From NCBI RefSeq assembly GCF_019431355.1, contig NZ_CP080269.1:2887501-2951500 (forward strand): a stretch of DNA of 64,000 nucleotides, given 5' to 3'. Position 1 is the first letter of the stretch; every line of letters begins with the position of its first letter. A program made the position numbers and the translations under genes. Under the pieces are notes generated by a model. The model made no database searches, was not told where the DNA came from, and was given only the letters and a program-made list of their open reading frames with translations. This stretch comes from Paenibacillus sp. R14(2021). Lineage in GTDB: Bacteria > Bacillota > Bacilli > Paenibacillales > Paenibacillaceae. Positions 8,061-17,371 of the stretch are shown one piece after another.

Positions 8061-10361
8061 CTATTCCCGCGTCAGCATCCCCGCTCCAAGACAGGCAGCA
8101 ACGGACAGCTTGCGCACGCCAAGCTCGAACCGGATTTCGACGGTTTCCTGATTGGCCGCGATATACACGCCGGTCCCCAAAGAGCGGTGAACGAGCCGAT
8201 CGCCTGCTTTCAGCCCCTCGAGCGTCTTCAGCGCGCGGGGATTCGCCAGTTCTGCTTCTTCGCCCGGCCTGCCCTCCGTCACTGTAACACCGCCGCTTGC
8301 CTGGCGGCGCCCCGCAAGCAGCACAGCCGGCTTAGCCCGTGGCTGCGGCTTACCGCCGCTCCGAGCGTTCCAGGCTGCCTCCGGCTTGCCTGCGCTGCCT
8401 GCTTCCTTCTGATGCGGCGACTGCAGGTGGCGAACCGCCGTGACGAATTGGGACTCCTTGACCTCTTCCCCGTTTCGCTTGCCGTAGCTGATCAGCGCAA
8501 GCTGCTTCTTCGCCCGCGTCATCCCGACATAGAACAGCCGTACGGCCTCCTCCATGAGCGGAGAAACTTCATCGTCTTCCTTCTTCACGTCTTCGGCGGA
8601 TGGAATAATGCCTTCAATAAGATCGAGCATATAGACACGTTCGAACTCGAGACCCTTAGCGCTGTGAAGCGTAGAGAAAGTGACCGCGTTTGCGTGTTTG
8701 TTCCGCTTGGACGCCTTCATTACCGCCTCCAGGTACTTCAAGCGGTTCGCGAAATCCTCCAGCGACGGCAGACCGTCCGCGATGTCTTCGAGCGTATTCA
8801 GCATGCCCGTCAGATTCTCCTTGCGGAAGCCGAGCCGCTTGCAGATGCGATCGAGCGCCCGCTCGTAGCCGAGATTGTACCGAATGAGACGAATAGCGGC
8901 ACGCGGCTCCATATCCCGCATCCGCTGGAACATCTCTTTGGCGTCCTGCAGCTGCTTCGTCTGGTAATCCTGCAGCGGCACGTGCGCGATCAGATTATCG
9001 AAGACGGATTCCCCGTTATCGATGGCAGCGAGCGCTGCCATCTGCACCTTTGTAATGTAGCCCAGCATTTTCGTGTGAATCTTCTCTAGCAGATCGGCGC
9101 GTTTGTCGGTATAGGCCATCCGCATGAAGCCGAGGACGTCTTCGAGCACCCAGTGCGTAAAGAAGCGATTGTCCCCGTCCTTCATGTAGAAGGGAATGCC
9201 CCGCCGGTCAAATTCGTTCATCAGCGTAATCGACGAAGCATTGTTGCGGTACAGCAGTGCTGTCTCGCTTAGAAGCTCCGTGCCTTCGATCTGATCCGCC
9301 AAATATTTGGCCTGCTGCTTGTAGTCGCCCAGCTGTTTAATGGCAATCGGACGATGTCCGGGATTCCGGGTAAACATATTCTTGTCATAACGATGCTCGT
9401 TGCGCTTAATGAATTCGTTCGCGATCTCCACAATATTGCGGGAAGAACGGTAATTCTGTTCCATTTTCAAGATGGCCGCTTCCGGGTAGACGCGCTTGAA
9501 GTCGAGCAAATACTGCGGCTCCGCGGCCCGCCACGTATAGATGCTCTGATCGTCGTCCGCTACGACGCAGAGGCAGCCGTGCCTGGCGGCCAGCTTCTCG
9601 ATGATGGCATGCTGCACGAGCGATGTATCCTGGCTTTCGTCGGTCAGCACGTAGTCGTAGCGGTTCTGATATCGCCACAGCAGCTCGCCGCCGCCAGACA
9701 GCGCGTCGTTCGCGATGACGAGCATATCGTCGTAGTCCACAAGCAGTTTGTCTCCGAAGGAGCGCTTGAACGCCTCGTATTCTTTCATAACGGCTGCCGC
9801 TTCGGGAACATCGCAGGGTGTCTCCTCCCATTTGTGCACGGGAACGAGCTTATTCTTGTTATAGCTGATGTAGGTCGTCAGTTCTTCCATCTGATCCTCG
9901 GTCAGGTTGTCGCCTCGCAGCTTCCGGTAGATGTCCCGCAGAATCAGCTTCTTGTGCAGCGGGAGCTCTTCCTCCTCCTGCTGCTCCACTTCGCCCTCGA
10001 TGATTTGAAACGCGATACGGGAACGCCGCAAATGATCGCGCATGACCTCGAACGCGAAGCTGTGTATGGTCGAGAAATTGACGCTGCCTTCGGGATGATC
10101 CGGGAAGAACCGGCTGAACCGATCCTTCATGTCCTGCGCCGATGCTCTGCTGAACGTGACGGCTTTAATCCGCGAGGGATGGACGCCCTTCACTTCCACG
10201 AGATAGCCGATCCGCATAATGATCGTCGTCGTCTTCCCCGAACCCGGCGATGCGAGCAGCAGAAGCGCGCCTTCCGTATGCTTCACCGCTTGCTTCTGTA
10301 TCGCATTGAGCGCCACGCCAAGCTCGGCCTGCTTTCGGGCGAAAAAATCCATTGTTGCCAT
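8061..10361 (-). CDS. UvrD/Rep-family superfamily 1 DNA helicase, YjcD-like
   Basis: An ATP-dependent 3'-5' DNA helicase of about 766 residues. Motif I is ASPGSGKTTT, II TDESQD, III VADDDQSIYTWRAA, IV NYRSS, V TLHSAKGLEF and VI VGMTRAKKQ; all are intact. The C-terminal ~120 residues replace the usual UvrD tail with a basic linker and a small domain starting RLVHRSLGTGVY, as in B. subtilis YjcD. The frame stays open to 10496, but a terminator hairpin lies inside that extension. ATG 10361 has GGAG five bases upstream, so it is taken as the start. The likely role is DNA repair; the specific pathway is unknown. Confidence 0.88.
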   Translation of the reverse strand: MATMDFFARKQAELGVALNAIQKQAVKHTEGALLLLASPGSGKTTTIIMRIGYLVEVKGVHPSRIKAVTFSRASAQDMKDRFSRFFPDHPEGSVNFSTIHSFAFEVMRDHLRRSRIAFQIIEGEVEQQEEEELPLHKKLILRDIYRKLRGDNLTEDQMEELTTYISYNKNKLVPVHKWEETPCDVPEAAAVMKEYEAFKRSFGDKLLVDYDDMLVIANDALSGGGELLWRYQNRYDYVLTDESQDTSLVQHAIIEKLAARHGCLCVVADDDQSIYTWRAAEPQYLLDFKRVYPEAAILKMEQNYRSSRNIVEIANEFIKRNEHRYDKNMFTRNPGHRPIAIKQLGDYKQQAKYLADQIEGTELLSETALLYRNNASSITLMNEFDRRGIPFYMKDGDNRFFTHWVLEDVLGFMRMAYTDKRADLLEKIHTKMLGYITKVQMAALAAIDNGESVFDNLIAHVPLQDYQTKQLQDAKEMFQRMRDMEPRAAIRLIRYNLGYERALDRICKRLGFRKENLTGMLNTLEDIADGLPSLEDFANRLKYLEAVMKASKRNKHANAVTFSTLHSAKGLEFERVYMLDLIEGIIPSAEDVKKEDDEVSPLMEEAVRLFYVGMTRAKKQLALISYGKRNGEEVKESQFVTAVRHLQSPHQKEAGSAGKPEAAWNARSGGKPQPRAKPAVLLAGRRQASGGVTVTEGRPGEEAELANPRALKTLEGLKAGDRLVHRSLGTGVYIAANQETVEIRFELGVRKLSVAACLGAGMLTRE

Positions 10362-10401
10362 TGTCGCTCCAGGCACCTTTCTATCCGTATACTCAAACTG
10401 C

Positions 10402-10440
10402 AAAAAACGAAAATCCTTCTCCGGCAAAGCGAGAAGGATT
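10402..10440 (-). terminator. Terminator of the A-B-C-D-B ger operon
   Basis: On the minus strand a perfect 10-bp stem (AATCCTTCTC / GAGAAGGATT) is followed by a T-rich run. It lies after the last ger gene and before the helicase start, and it is the main reason to place the helicase start at 10361. Confidence 0.82.
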
Positions 10441-10499
10441 CCGATCCGATAATAGGCTTCACTACCAGTATCGCAAGAATGAGCCGCCCGGCGCAACCG

Positions 10500-11609
10500 T
10501 TAATTTTTGCGCTGCACGCCCTGTCCCTTATTCCGCAGCTTGGCAATCCCGAGCAGCACCATCGGCATACCGAGCATGAAGAACGGCAATAGGAACGGCA
10601 TTCCGAGCTTCTGCGGAAACTCCACCGAGCTCTGAACGAAATTCCGCGGGAGCAAGGAGGTCAGCAGAGCAAGAGGAGCGATCATCCACGACATGCGGCG
10701 CCAGCGCTTGATCTTCAGCCACTGGGCCGTTCCGTACGTGCTGATGAAATAATAAAGTGACACCTTGAGAAACACGCTTACGATCCAGATTGCGATGACA
10801 AGCGAGTCGAGGTTCTGAATAAAGTCGAAATACGTCACGTAACGGACTAGATGAAAGAACGGATAGGTCAGGCATTCGCCTGTTCCGACGCCAAGCACGG
10901 TAATGATGAGGAACGTGGACATGCAGGTGAGAAACGCCGCCGCGCCTACGCCAAGCATCGCATACTTCGTTCCGCAGCCGGGTTTATTCACGAACGCATA
11001 CAGCATAACGAGCATGACGCAGTCGCCGAGGAAAGTCGTTGTCGGGAGCGCCCCCGTAAGCAGCTTTCCTATGCCGGAGTCCACGTACATAGGCAAGAGC
11101 TCTATTAATTTCATATCCTTCATCGCCATAATAAGCGGGATAAGAATACCGAGCAGAATAAATGGGCCGAAGAGCTCGCTGCATCTGGCGATTACCTCGA
11201 TGCCCGTATGCGTGACATACATCGCGACCAGCAGCATGGCTATAATGGGAATCAGCAATGGCGTATGCGGCAAAATGGTACCCAGCACAAAATCCGCATA
11301 CTGCCTTAGGATGATGGCTAAGAGGCTGTACCAGTATAGGAGGTACAGGCCGATCAGCGCATTGCCTGCCCATTTGCCCGCAATGGCCACCACATATTCC
11401 ACGAACGTCTCCTTCGGAAAACGTAGACTAAGCCGCGAGCAAACAAAGGCGATCCAAACTCCGATGATGCCGGCAATGAACGTCGAAATCCAGGCATCCT
11501 GCTTCACAACATGCAGCGTGGGGTTGATGGTGAGCAGAATCGTCATGCCGGCTTGCATGACGGACATGAGCCAGAACAGCTGTTTACCGCCGAAGCGCAT
11601 GTCCTTCAT
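10500..11609 (-). CDS. GerAB-family germinant receptor permease subunit (second B gene of operon)
   Basis: A 369-residue membrane protein with about ten segments, of the amino-acid-permease-like GerAB/GerKB family that binds germinants in the spore inner membrane. It begins FGGKQLFWLMSVMQAGMTI, typical of the family. The reading frame runs open to 11945. The start at 11609 is fixed by a 4-base ATGA overlap with the small upstream gene, by family alignment and by length. It is the last gene of the operon and a paralogue of the B subunit at 13043-14152. Two B genes with one A and one C suggest alternative receptors assembled on a shared core. Confidence 0.9.
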   Translation of the reverse strand: MKDMRFGGKQLFWLMSVMQAGMTILLTINPTLHVVKQDAWISTFIAGIIGVWIAFVCSRLSLRFPKETFVEYVVAIAGKWAGNALIGLYLLYWYSLLAIILRQYADFVLGTILPHTPLLIPIIAMLLVAMYVTHTGIEVIARCSELFGPFILLGILIPLIMAMKDMKLIELLPMYVDSGIGKLLTGALPTTTFLGDCVMLVMLYAFVNKPGCGTKYAMLGVGAAAFLTCMSTFLIITVLGVGTGECLTYPFFHLVRYVTYFDFIQNLDSLVIAIWIVSVFLKVSLYYFISTYGTAQWLKIKRWRRMSWMIAPLALLTSLLPRNFVQSSVEFPQKLGMPFLLPFFMLGMPMVLLGIAKLRNKGQGVQRKN

Positions 11610-11851
11610 GGATGGCTCGTCCCGCCGTGAATCAGGAAATCGCCAATCGGCGTCATCAGCGTGTCCACCAGCTCCGTAAGTCCCGGCAAGCGGGGGAAGA
11701 TCATCAACAGCGAGGCGAGCAGCCAGCACAGCGCCAGAAGGGACCAGAAGGCGCTCCGCTCCTTCGCGGGGGCGTGACGTATCCAGCGCAGCTGCACGAT
11801 CGTCACCAGCAAGCTTATCGTCATTAATGCAGGAATCGCTCTCCATGTCAT
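11606..11851 (-). CDS. Small two-helix membrane protein, candidate germinant receptor D subunit
   Basis: An 81-residue protein with two hydrophobic helices (ALMTISLLVTIVQL and FWSLLALCWLLASLLMI) joined by a charged loop. ATGA overlaps link it to the gerC gene before it (11848-11851) and the gerB gene after it (11606-11609), so it is surely translated as part of the operon. Small two-TM D-subunit proteins are known in or near some ger operons of Bacillus and clostridia, where they modulate germination. Assignment here rests on size, topology and position, not on a visible motif. Confidence 0.72.
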   Translation of the reverse strand: MTWRAIPALMTISLLVTIVQLRWIRHAPAKERSAFWSLLALCWLLASLLMIFPRLPGLTELVDTLMTPIGDFLIHGGTSHP

Positions 11852-13065
11852 GATTTCGGGCTCCTCTCTTTCTCCGGCCTGCTCGCCCTGACATTAGCCA
11901 GACCGGGACGAAGCAGCACGGCTTCCGGCTTGGTAATGACTTCAACCTTCGGAAACAGCTCGTCCCATTGCGACTGCATGCGATGCCATTCTTTGGGATA
12001 CGCTCTGTGGAAGACGCCGGCGAAATTGAAAATATCCGCCTTCAGCTTCCCCTGCGCTTGAGCGAGCGCCATATCGATCCGATCCTTGATGTCCTTCTCC
12101 AGTGCCTTCTCCACGATTGTGATCGATTTGGGTTCGATCGTCAGATTGGCTGCCGTCGAATTCTCAACCGCATCGTTCTCCGTATGGATCCGGGCGGTAA
12201 TTTGCCATTTCCCGTTCTGAATACGTGCCTTCAGCTTCGTGCGACTCTTGATCAGCCGTACGGATACGATGCCTTGTTCGTCCTTAGGCTCGACTGTAAT
12301 GACCGCATTCTTGATTTCATTCTGAAGCCAAAGCACGCCCCTTGTCGTCGTCTCATCAATGACGCCGACCATCTTATCTCCTTTAAAAACGGCCGTGCCA
12401 TTCTCGAAATGCACGCTCGTATCCGGGTTGCCCTTGGTATGGGGAGCCTGCCGGCTAATCCAGGGAAGAACCGCAGCGCCTGAACCACTTGTAATCATCT
12501 GGGATAGATCCGCCAGCGTCACGCTCACGGATACCTTGTTTTTGGCAATTTCCCGCAGTGCCTCAGATGTATCGCGCTCCAAGACCGACCGCAGCTCCAA
12601 CGCTTGTCTCGCTTTGCCGTGGCTGACGTATATGTAGGCGCGTTCCCTCGGCTGCGGCGCTCGCATCAAGTAATCCACTTCGTCTTGAATGCCATGCCTG
12701 GCCGCCGCTTCGCTGAAAATAAAGATTTCGGCATGCCCCCAGAACAATTTGCGGGACATCCGCTCCTGCAGATGCGAGAACGCATCGGCAAGGTTCTCTC
12801 CCTTCGCTGAATTCACAAACGTATTGGTGGAGCCCGTTCCGCCCTGGCTGCCCATGCTCATTCCGCCTCCGCCTCCGCCAGCGGCCCGAGGTACGAAGAT
12901 TTGCACTGATAATTCAACCGTCTTGGCATTCACCTGGTCAACGCTCGCGCCTGTAATCAGTGCCAAATCATTAATTTCGATACGATCCCAGCAGCCAGTC
13001 AGAGGAAGAACGAGCATACAGCAGGTGACGGCAGTGCCAAGCTTACGCATTCGGCTTGTGTTCAT
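11848..13065 (-). CDS. GerAC-family germinant receptor lipoprotein subunit
   Basis: A 405-residue lipoprotein. Signal sequence and lipobox LPLTGCWDR place the lipidated Cys at about residue 26, and CWDRIEINDLA is the family hallmark. The protein anchors to the outer face of the spore inner membrane and works with the A and B subunits. A glycine-rich stretch (GGGGGGMSMG, residues 62-71) is an insertion in the N-terminal domain. It overlaps the upstream B gene by 23 bases and the downstream D-like gene by 4. Confidence 0.92.
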   Translation of the reverse strand: MNTSRMRKLGTAVTCCMLVLPLTGCWDRIEINDLALITGASVDQVNAKTVELSVQIFVPRAAGGGGGGMSMGSQGGTGSTNTFVNSAKGENLADAFSHLQERMSRKLFWGHAEIFIFSEAAARHGIQDEVDYLMRAPQPRERAYIYVSHGKARQALELRSVLERDTSEALREIAKNKVSVSVTLADLSQMITSGSGAAVLPWISRQAPHTKGNPDTSVHFENGTAVFKGDKMVGVIDETTTRGVLWLQNEIKNAVITVEPKDEQGIVSVRLIKSRTKLKARIQNGKWQITARIHTENDAVENSTAANLTIEPKSITIVEKALEKDIKDRIDMALAQAQGKLKADIFNFAGVFHRAYPKEWHRMQSQWDELFPKVEVITKPEAVLLRPGLANVRASRPEKERSPKS

Positions 13066-14152
13066 GCTTCCCTCCTCCTTTCAGCACGGCAATCCACAAG
13101 AGCAGCATCGGAATCAGGACTTGAAAGAATAGCGAGAATAGCGGCAGGCTTGTGCCGAGCAAATGCTTGAGCACTTCAAAATTCGGCGCTGCCCAAATGG
13201 AAAACAACACCATAAGCAGGCCGACCGGAAAGACGAGCACGCGGTAATCAGGCACCTTCAGCCACTGGGCTGTGCCGAGAACCGCCAGGTAATAAACGAC
13301 GGTTACTTTAATGAAGATCGCAACGAGCCAAATCGCCATGAGAATCGATTCGATGTGCTCGATGAATTCGGACAGCGAGATGTAACGAACCGCCGTCAAG
13401 AAAGCATAACTAAGTCCTTTGTTCATCTCTCCGAACAGAAATAGGATCGAGAGGTTAATGGAAAGCATGGTAAGCACAACCGAAGCGACGCTGATCATGC
13501 ACCATTTAAGCACCTTCGCAGGCTCTGCTTTGACATAGGGGAGAAACAGCGCAATGACGAAGAACTGCGAATACCAGGACGACGGCACGATCGAGCCTCT
13601 AAGCGCGGGCAAAGGCCCGTACTCCAGAATCGGCAGCATTTCCTTCACATGCATATCAGGCGCCATGATGACCAGCATGAGGAAGATAAGGAAGATCGCC
13701 ATCGGAATAAGCAATTGTGCGACGCGCACCCATACCTCGAGCCCTTGGAAAGTCGCGTAGGCACAGACGGCGATTAAGCATACGATGATGAAAATCATCG
13801 GCGTCTCCAGCAGAAACGTGCCCACGATAAACTCGCCGTACTCCCGGACGATGATGCCATTGGAATACAGGAAGTTGATTAAATACATGAGCGTGACCGT
13901 TTTGCCAAGATACGTGCCTAGAATAGCATCCGTATATTGGATGAAGGTCTGCTTCGGAAACCGCACATGCAGGCGGTAGCAGACATACACGATCCAGAAG
14001 CCGGTGACCGACGACAAAATCGGCGTCATCCACATGTCACGTCCCGCGGTGATCATTGTAATTGTCGGGACGCTTAGCGAGACGGTTGCCAATATGAACG
14101 GTTGCAGGAATATCGCTAGCTGAATGGGGGAAATTCGGCCTTTTTCAATCAT
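13043..14152 (-). CDS. GerAB-family germinant receptor permease subunit (first B gene)
   Basis: A 369-residue ten-segment membrane protein of the GerAB/GerKB family; the start ATG 14152 overlaps the A-subunit stop as ATGA. It has the typical N-terminal segment ISPIQLAIFLQPFILAT. It shares architecture and many positions with the second B gene of the same operon (for example AQWLK near the C-terminal third), which points to an old duplication followed by divergence. It probably determines germinant specificity. Confidence 0.92.
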   Translation of the reverse strand: MIEKGRISPIQLAIFLQPFILATVSLSVPTITMITAGRDMWMTPILSSVTGFWIVYVCYRLHVRFPKQTFIQYTDAILGTYLGKTVTLMYLINFLYSNGIIVREYGEFIVGTFLLETPMIFIIVCLIAVCAYATFQGLEVWVRVAQLLIPMAIFLIFLMLVIMAPDMHVKEMLPILEYGPLPALRGSIVPSSWYSQFFVIALFLPYVKAEPAKVLKWCMISVASVVLTMLSINLSILFLFGEMNKGLSYAFLTAVRYISLSEFIEHIESILMAIWLVAIFIKVTVVYYLAVLGTAQWLKVPDYRVLVFPVGLLMVLFSIWAAPNFEVLKHLLGTSLPLFSLFFQVLIPMLLLWIAVLKGGGKHEHKPNA

Positions 14153-15666
14153 GCGGAATCATTCCCTTGGGGGGGCTCTGGTTTCTGATTCGGCCCCTGC
14201 CGATTCGGATTGCTCACGCTTCCCGTCAGATGCGGGCGCTTGTTCAGCAGCCAGAGTGGCGAACGGAGAAGCACGTCCCGCATCTCGCTGCCTCTCATCG
14301 GTGCAAGCGGCTGCATGTACGGCACGCCTAGCGAACGGAGGGAGCACAGATGAATGACGATCACGATGACCCCGAGCATTAAGCCAAGCAGCCCCAGCAT
14401 GCCCGAGAGAAACATAATTGGAAACCGAAGCATACGGATCGCGATGCCGCTGCTGTATTGCGGCATCATGAAAGAGGCGATCCCCGTAATCGCCACGACC
14501 ATGACCATCGGCGCGGATACGAGACCAGCCGATGTCGCCGCTTGTCCGATCACAAGCGCGCCGACGATGCTGACGGCAGCACCGACCTGCTTCGGCAGGC
14601 GCACGCCCGCTTCGCGGAGCGCTTCGAAGGAAATCTCCATCAGGAGCGCCTCGACGAGGGCCGGGAACGGGATGTCTTCCCGAGACCTCGCTATGCTGAG
14701 GAGCAGCGAGGTCGGCACCATCTCCTGATGGTACGTAAGAATCGCCACATAAAGTGAAGGCAGCACGAGCGTCATGATGAAAAAGAAATAGCGAAGCCAA
14801 CGGATCAGCGTACTGATGAAGAAGCGCTGATAGTAGTCTTCGGGCGACTGCAGCATCGCGAACAGCGTCGTTGGCGCTATGAGGGCAAACGGTGTACCGT
14901 CTATCAGCACTGATACCCTGCCCTCAAGCAGCGCGGCGCTGACGACATCAGGCCGTTCCGTCACTTGTAATTGAGGAAAGGGCGAGAATGGATTGTCCTC
15001 AATCAAGCCCTCTATATAACCGCTCTCCAGGATGCCGTCGATATTTATGCCTTTGATGCGCAATTGCGTCTCGGCGACCAGCGATTCCGCCGCGACGCCT
15101 TCAATATATACGATGAGCACTTCCGTACGGGTAAGCGTACCCACGAAGTAGGATTGGATTTTGAGCGAAGGCGTCTTGATCTTGCGGCGCAGCATCGACG
15201 TATTGACGCTGACCGATTCGGTGAAGCCCTCCCGTGGGCCGCGTACCACTGATTCCGCCGCGGGCTCCTCGATAGCTCTTTTCTCCCATTTGGCGATTCC
15301 CATCGCAAAGCAGCGGGTCAATCCGTCTATGAAGAGGAGAATACAGCCGCCGCCGATACGAAACAGCGTCTCGTCGATCGTATCGACGACCTCCAAATTG
15401 GAAATCGTCAGCACCGATGCCAGCACGTCCTCCGCATTGCCGTCGTTCATTTGAAACGGCTGCTTGACCAGCGCGCTGATGACGTGCAAATCCAGCACTT
15501 CCACGTTGACCAAGCCGTCAATGAACAGGACGAATGCTTTGGTCGATTGGCCGATGAAAATTTTCCGAAATTTAACGTCCCTGGCATTGGCATAAATGCC
15601 TGTCAGGCGTTCGTAATTGTCATCCAGTACGGCGGAAATGGATTGCGGGTTCGACGTGACGTCCAT
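14149..15666 (-). CDS. GerAA-family germinant receptor subunit
   Basis: A 505-residue protein of the GerA/GerKA family: a soluble N-terminal domain (1-270) followed by four to five membrane segments. Family signatures include SVLIDGTPFALIAPTTLF and PFPALVEALLMEISFEALREAG (split here by description only). The frame opens at 15705, but ATG 15666 has a perfect AAGGAG six bases upstream and is chosen. First gene of a five-gene operon in the order A-B-C-D-B, in which nearly every junction overlaps. Expression late in the forespore is expected; no sigma-G site was assigned. Confidence 0.92.
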   Translation of the reverse strand: MDVTSNPQSISAVLDDNYERLTGIYANARDVKFRKIFIGQSTKAFVLFIDGLVNVEVLDLHVISALVKQPFQMNDGNAEDVLASVLTISNLEVVDTIDETLFRIGGGCILLFIDGLTRCFAMGIAKWEKRAIEEPAAESVVRGPREGFTESVSVNTSMLRRKIKTPSLKIQSYFVGTLTRTEVLIVYIEGVAAESLVAETQLRIKGINIDGILESGYIEGLIEDNPFSPFPQLQVTERPDVVSAALLEGRVSVLIDGTPFALIAPTTLFAMLQSPEDYYQRFFISTLIRWLRYFFFIMTLVLPSLYVAILTYHQEMVPTSLLLSIARSREDIPFPALVEALLMEISFEALREAGVRLPKQVGAAVSIVGALVIGQAATSAGLVSAPMVMVVAITGIASFMMPQYSSGIAIRMLRFPIMFLSGMLGLLGLMLGVIVIVIHLCSLRSLGVPYMQPLAPMRGSEMRDVLLRSPLWLLNKRPHLTGSVSNPNRQGPNQKPEPPQGNDSA

Positions 15667-15830
15667 AGGCAGACTCCTTGTATGTACTAGTCCTAATTTT
15701 TCCATAATCGAGGCAAGGTAAACACCCTCCGAAAATTGGAGAGCATTCCGCCTCGTGCCGTCACAAAATGTTGTGGGAATTGCGCGTGATTTTTGTTACA
15801 ATTATTGAAAATTTGTTGAAGGGGATCGTT

Positions 15831-17219
15831 ATGGACTACATCAGCACACGAGGTAAGATCGAACCTGTCGGCTTTGTCGACGCCGTCCTTATGGGACTGG
15901 CTGATGACGGAGGCTTGCTCGTTCCGAAGCAAATTCCGCAGTTGTCTCCTGATACGCTTCATGCCTGGCAGCAGCTCTCCTATCCGGAGCTCGCGCTTGA
16001 GCTGTTCTCGCTCTACATCGACGGTGAAATCCCGCGCGATGACCTGAAGAAGCTCGTCGATGACAGCTACGGCACGTTCCGCGACGACGAAGTCACGCCG
16101 GTGCGCCGTGTAAGCAACAGCCTGCACATCCTGGAGCTATTCCACGGCCCGACGTTCGCGTTCAAGGATATCGCCCTTCAATTTCTCGGCAACCTCTACT
16201 CTTATATCTCGCAGAAGCACAATTCGACGATTCATATTCTCGGCGCAACCTCCGGCGATACAGGCGCATCCGCCATCGAAGGCGTGCGCGGTAAAGAAGG
16301 CATCCGCATCTGCATTCTTCATCCGCACGGCAAGGTAAGCAAGGTGCAGGAGCTGCAGATGACCACGGTCGACGACGCAAACGTGCTTAATCTAGCCGTT
16401 GACGGCAATTTCGACGATTGCCAACGGATCATCAAGGAATTGTTCGCGGACGTTGCGTTCAAGCAGCGCTACCATCTGCGCGCGATCAACTCCATCAACA
16501 TCGCCCGAATTCTGGCGCAGACGGTTTATTACTTCTATGCCTACTTCCAGCTTGCCAAGCAGGGCCAAGGCGAGAAGGTTAACTTCAGCGTGCCGACCGG
16601 CAACTTCGGCGATATCTTCGCAGGCTATATGGCCAAGCGGATGGGACTGCCGATTCACAAGCTGATTCTGGCGACGAACGAGAACAACATCCTGGAGCGC
16701 TTCGTGACAGAAGGCGTGTATCAGCCCGGCGAATTCCGCGGCACGCACAGCCCGTCGATGGACATCCAGGTCGCGAGCAATTTCGAGCGCTACCTGTATT
16801 ATTTGAACGGCGAAGATGCCGGCACCGTATCTGCGCTGATGAGCGACTTCAAGCGTGATGGACGGATCGTCATTGCCGGTGAGGCGCTCAAGCAAGTTCA
16901 AACCGATTTTGAAGCCTACGGCGTTCAGAACGACGAGTGTCTGAGCACGATCAGCAGCTATTATTCGGATTACAGCTATTTGCTGGATCCGCACACGGCT
17001 TGCGGCGTCGCCGCGGCACAAAGATATACGGCGGACGACGAAGTGACGGTCGCATTATCGACCGCGCACCCGGCCAAGTTCGATGAGGCGATCCAACTCA
17101 TTAACATTAAGCAGACGGCACCTTCGCAGATTCAGGCGCTGTCAGGCAAGCCTCAGTTCCAAACGCGCGTAGCGGGAACGAACGAAGCTGTGGCTGAGCA
17201 GCTGCTCGCGTTTTTCTAA
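15831..17219 (+). CDS. thrC: Threonine synthase
   Basis: A PLP enzyme that converts O-phosphohomoserine to threonine. It is the larger class found in E. coli rather than the short Bacillus ThrC (462 residues). The N-terminal MDYISTRGK and the PLP lysine Lys112 in HGPTFAFKDIALQF are visible, as is the phosphate loop GATSGDTGASA. ATG 15831 has AAGGGG upstream; the open frame before it (from 15768) has no ribosome site. It stands alone between a minus-strand ger operon and its own terminator. Confidence 0.94.
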   Translation: MDYISTRGKIEPVGFVDAVLMGLADDGGLLVPKQIPQLSPDTLHAWQQLSYPELALELFSLYIDGEIPRDDLKKLVDDSYGTFRDDEVTPVRRVSNSLHILELFHGPTFAFKDIALQFLGNLYSYISQKHNSTIHILGATSGDTGASAIEGVRGKEGIRICILHPHGKVSKVQELQMTTVDDANVLNLAVDGNFDDCQRIIKELFADVAFKQRYHLRAINSINIARILAQTVYYFYAYFQLAKQGQGEKVNFSVPTGNFGDIFAGYMAKRMGLPIHKLILATNENNILERFVTEGVYQPGEFRGTHSPSMDIQVASNFERYLYYLNGEDAGTVSALMSDFKRDGRIVIAGEALKQVQTDFEAYGVQNDECLSTISSYYSDYSYLLDPHTACGVAAAQRYTADDEVTVALSTAHPAKFDEAIQLINIKQTAPSQIQALSGKPQFQTRVAGTNEAVAEQLLAFF

Positions 17220-17241
17220 ATCGTGATACATCGAACATACA

Positions 17242-17286
17242 AACAGCTCCCGGCGGGATATCCGCTTGGGAGCTGTTCTTATTTTA
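17242..17286 (+). terminator. thrC terminator
   Basis: A perfect 10-bp stem AACAGCTCCC / GGGAGCTGTT is followed by CTTATTTTAAT, 20 bases after the thrC stop. Confidence 0.8.
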
Positions 17287-17299
17287 ATGCGCTTATGGG

Positions 17300-17346
17300 C
17301 AAAAAGAGACAGGCCGTGCAGCTTGGCTGCTCGGCCTGTTGTCTCT
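17300..17346 (-). terminator. Terminator of the enolase-superfamily gene
   Basis: On the minus strand a long stem (AGAGACAACAGGCCG pairing with CGGCCTGTCTCT, with a small bulge) is followed by TTTTTGCCC. It lies 25 bases past the stop of the minus-strand gene. Confidence 0.78.
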
Positions 17347-17371
17347 CTGATGATCCGCTATGAATAGCTGC

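Noticed and set aside
7650-9089. A 479-codon plus-strand frame across yunB and the helicase
   Set aside because: It is antisense to two well-supported genes, with no family similarity and no ribosome site.
9354-10592. A 412-codon plus-strand frame opposite the helicase
   Set aside because: Antisense shadow of a GC-rich gene; the helicase motifs on the minus strand are complete.
15706-15830. Riboswitch or attenuator before thrC
   Set aside because: Only about 60 bases lie between any plausible promoter and the start, and no anti-terminator pair or leader peptide could be drawn.
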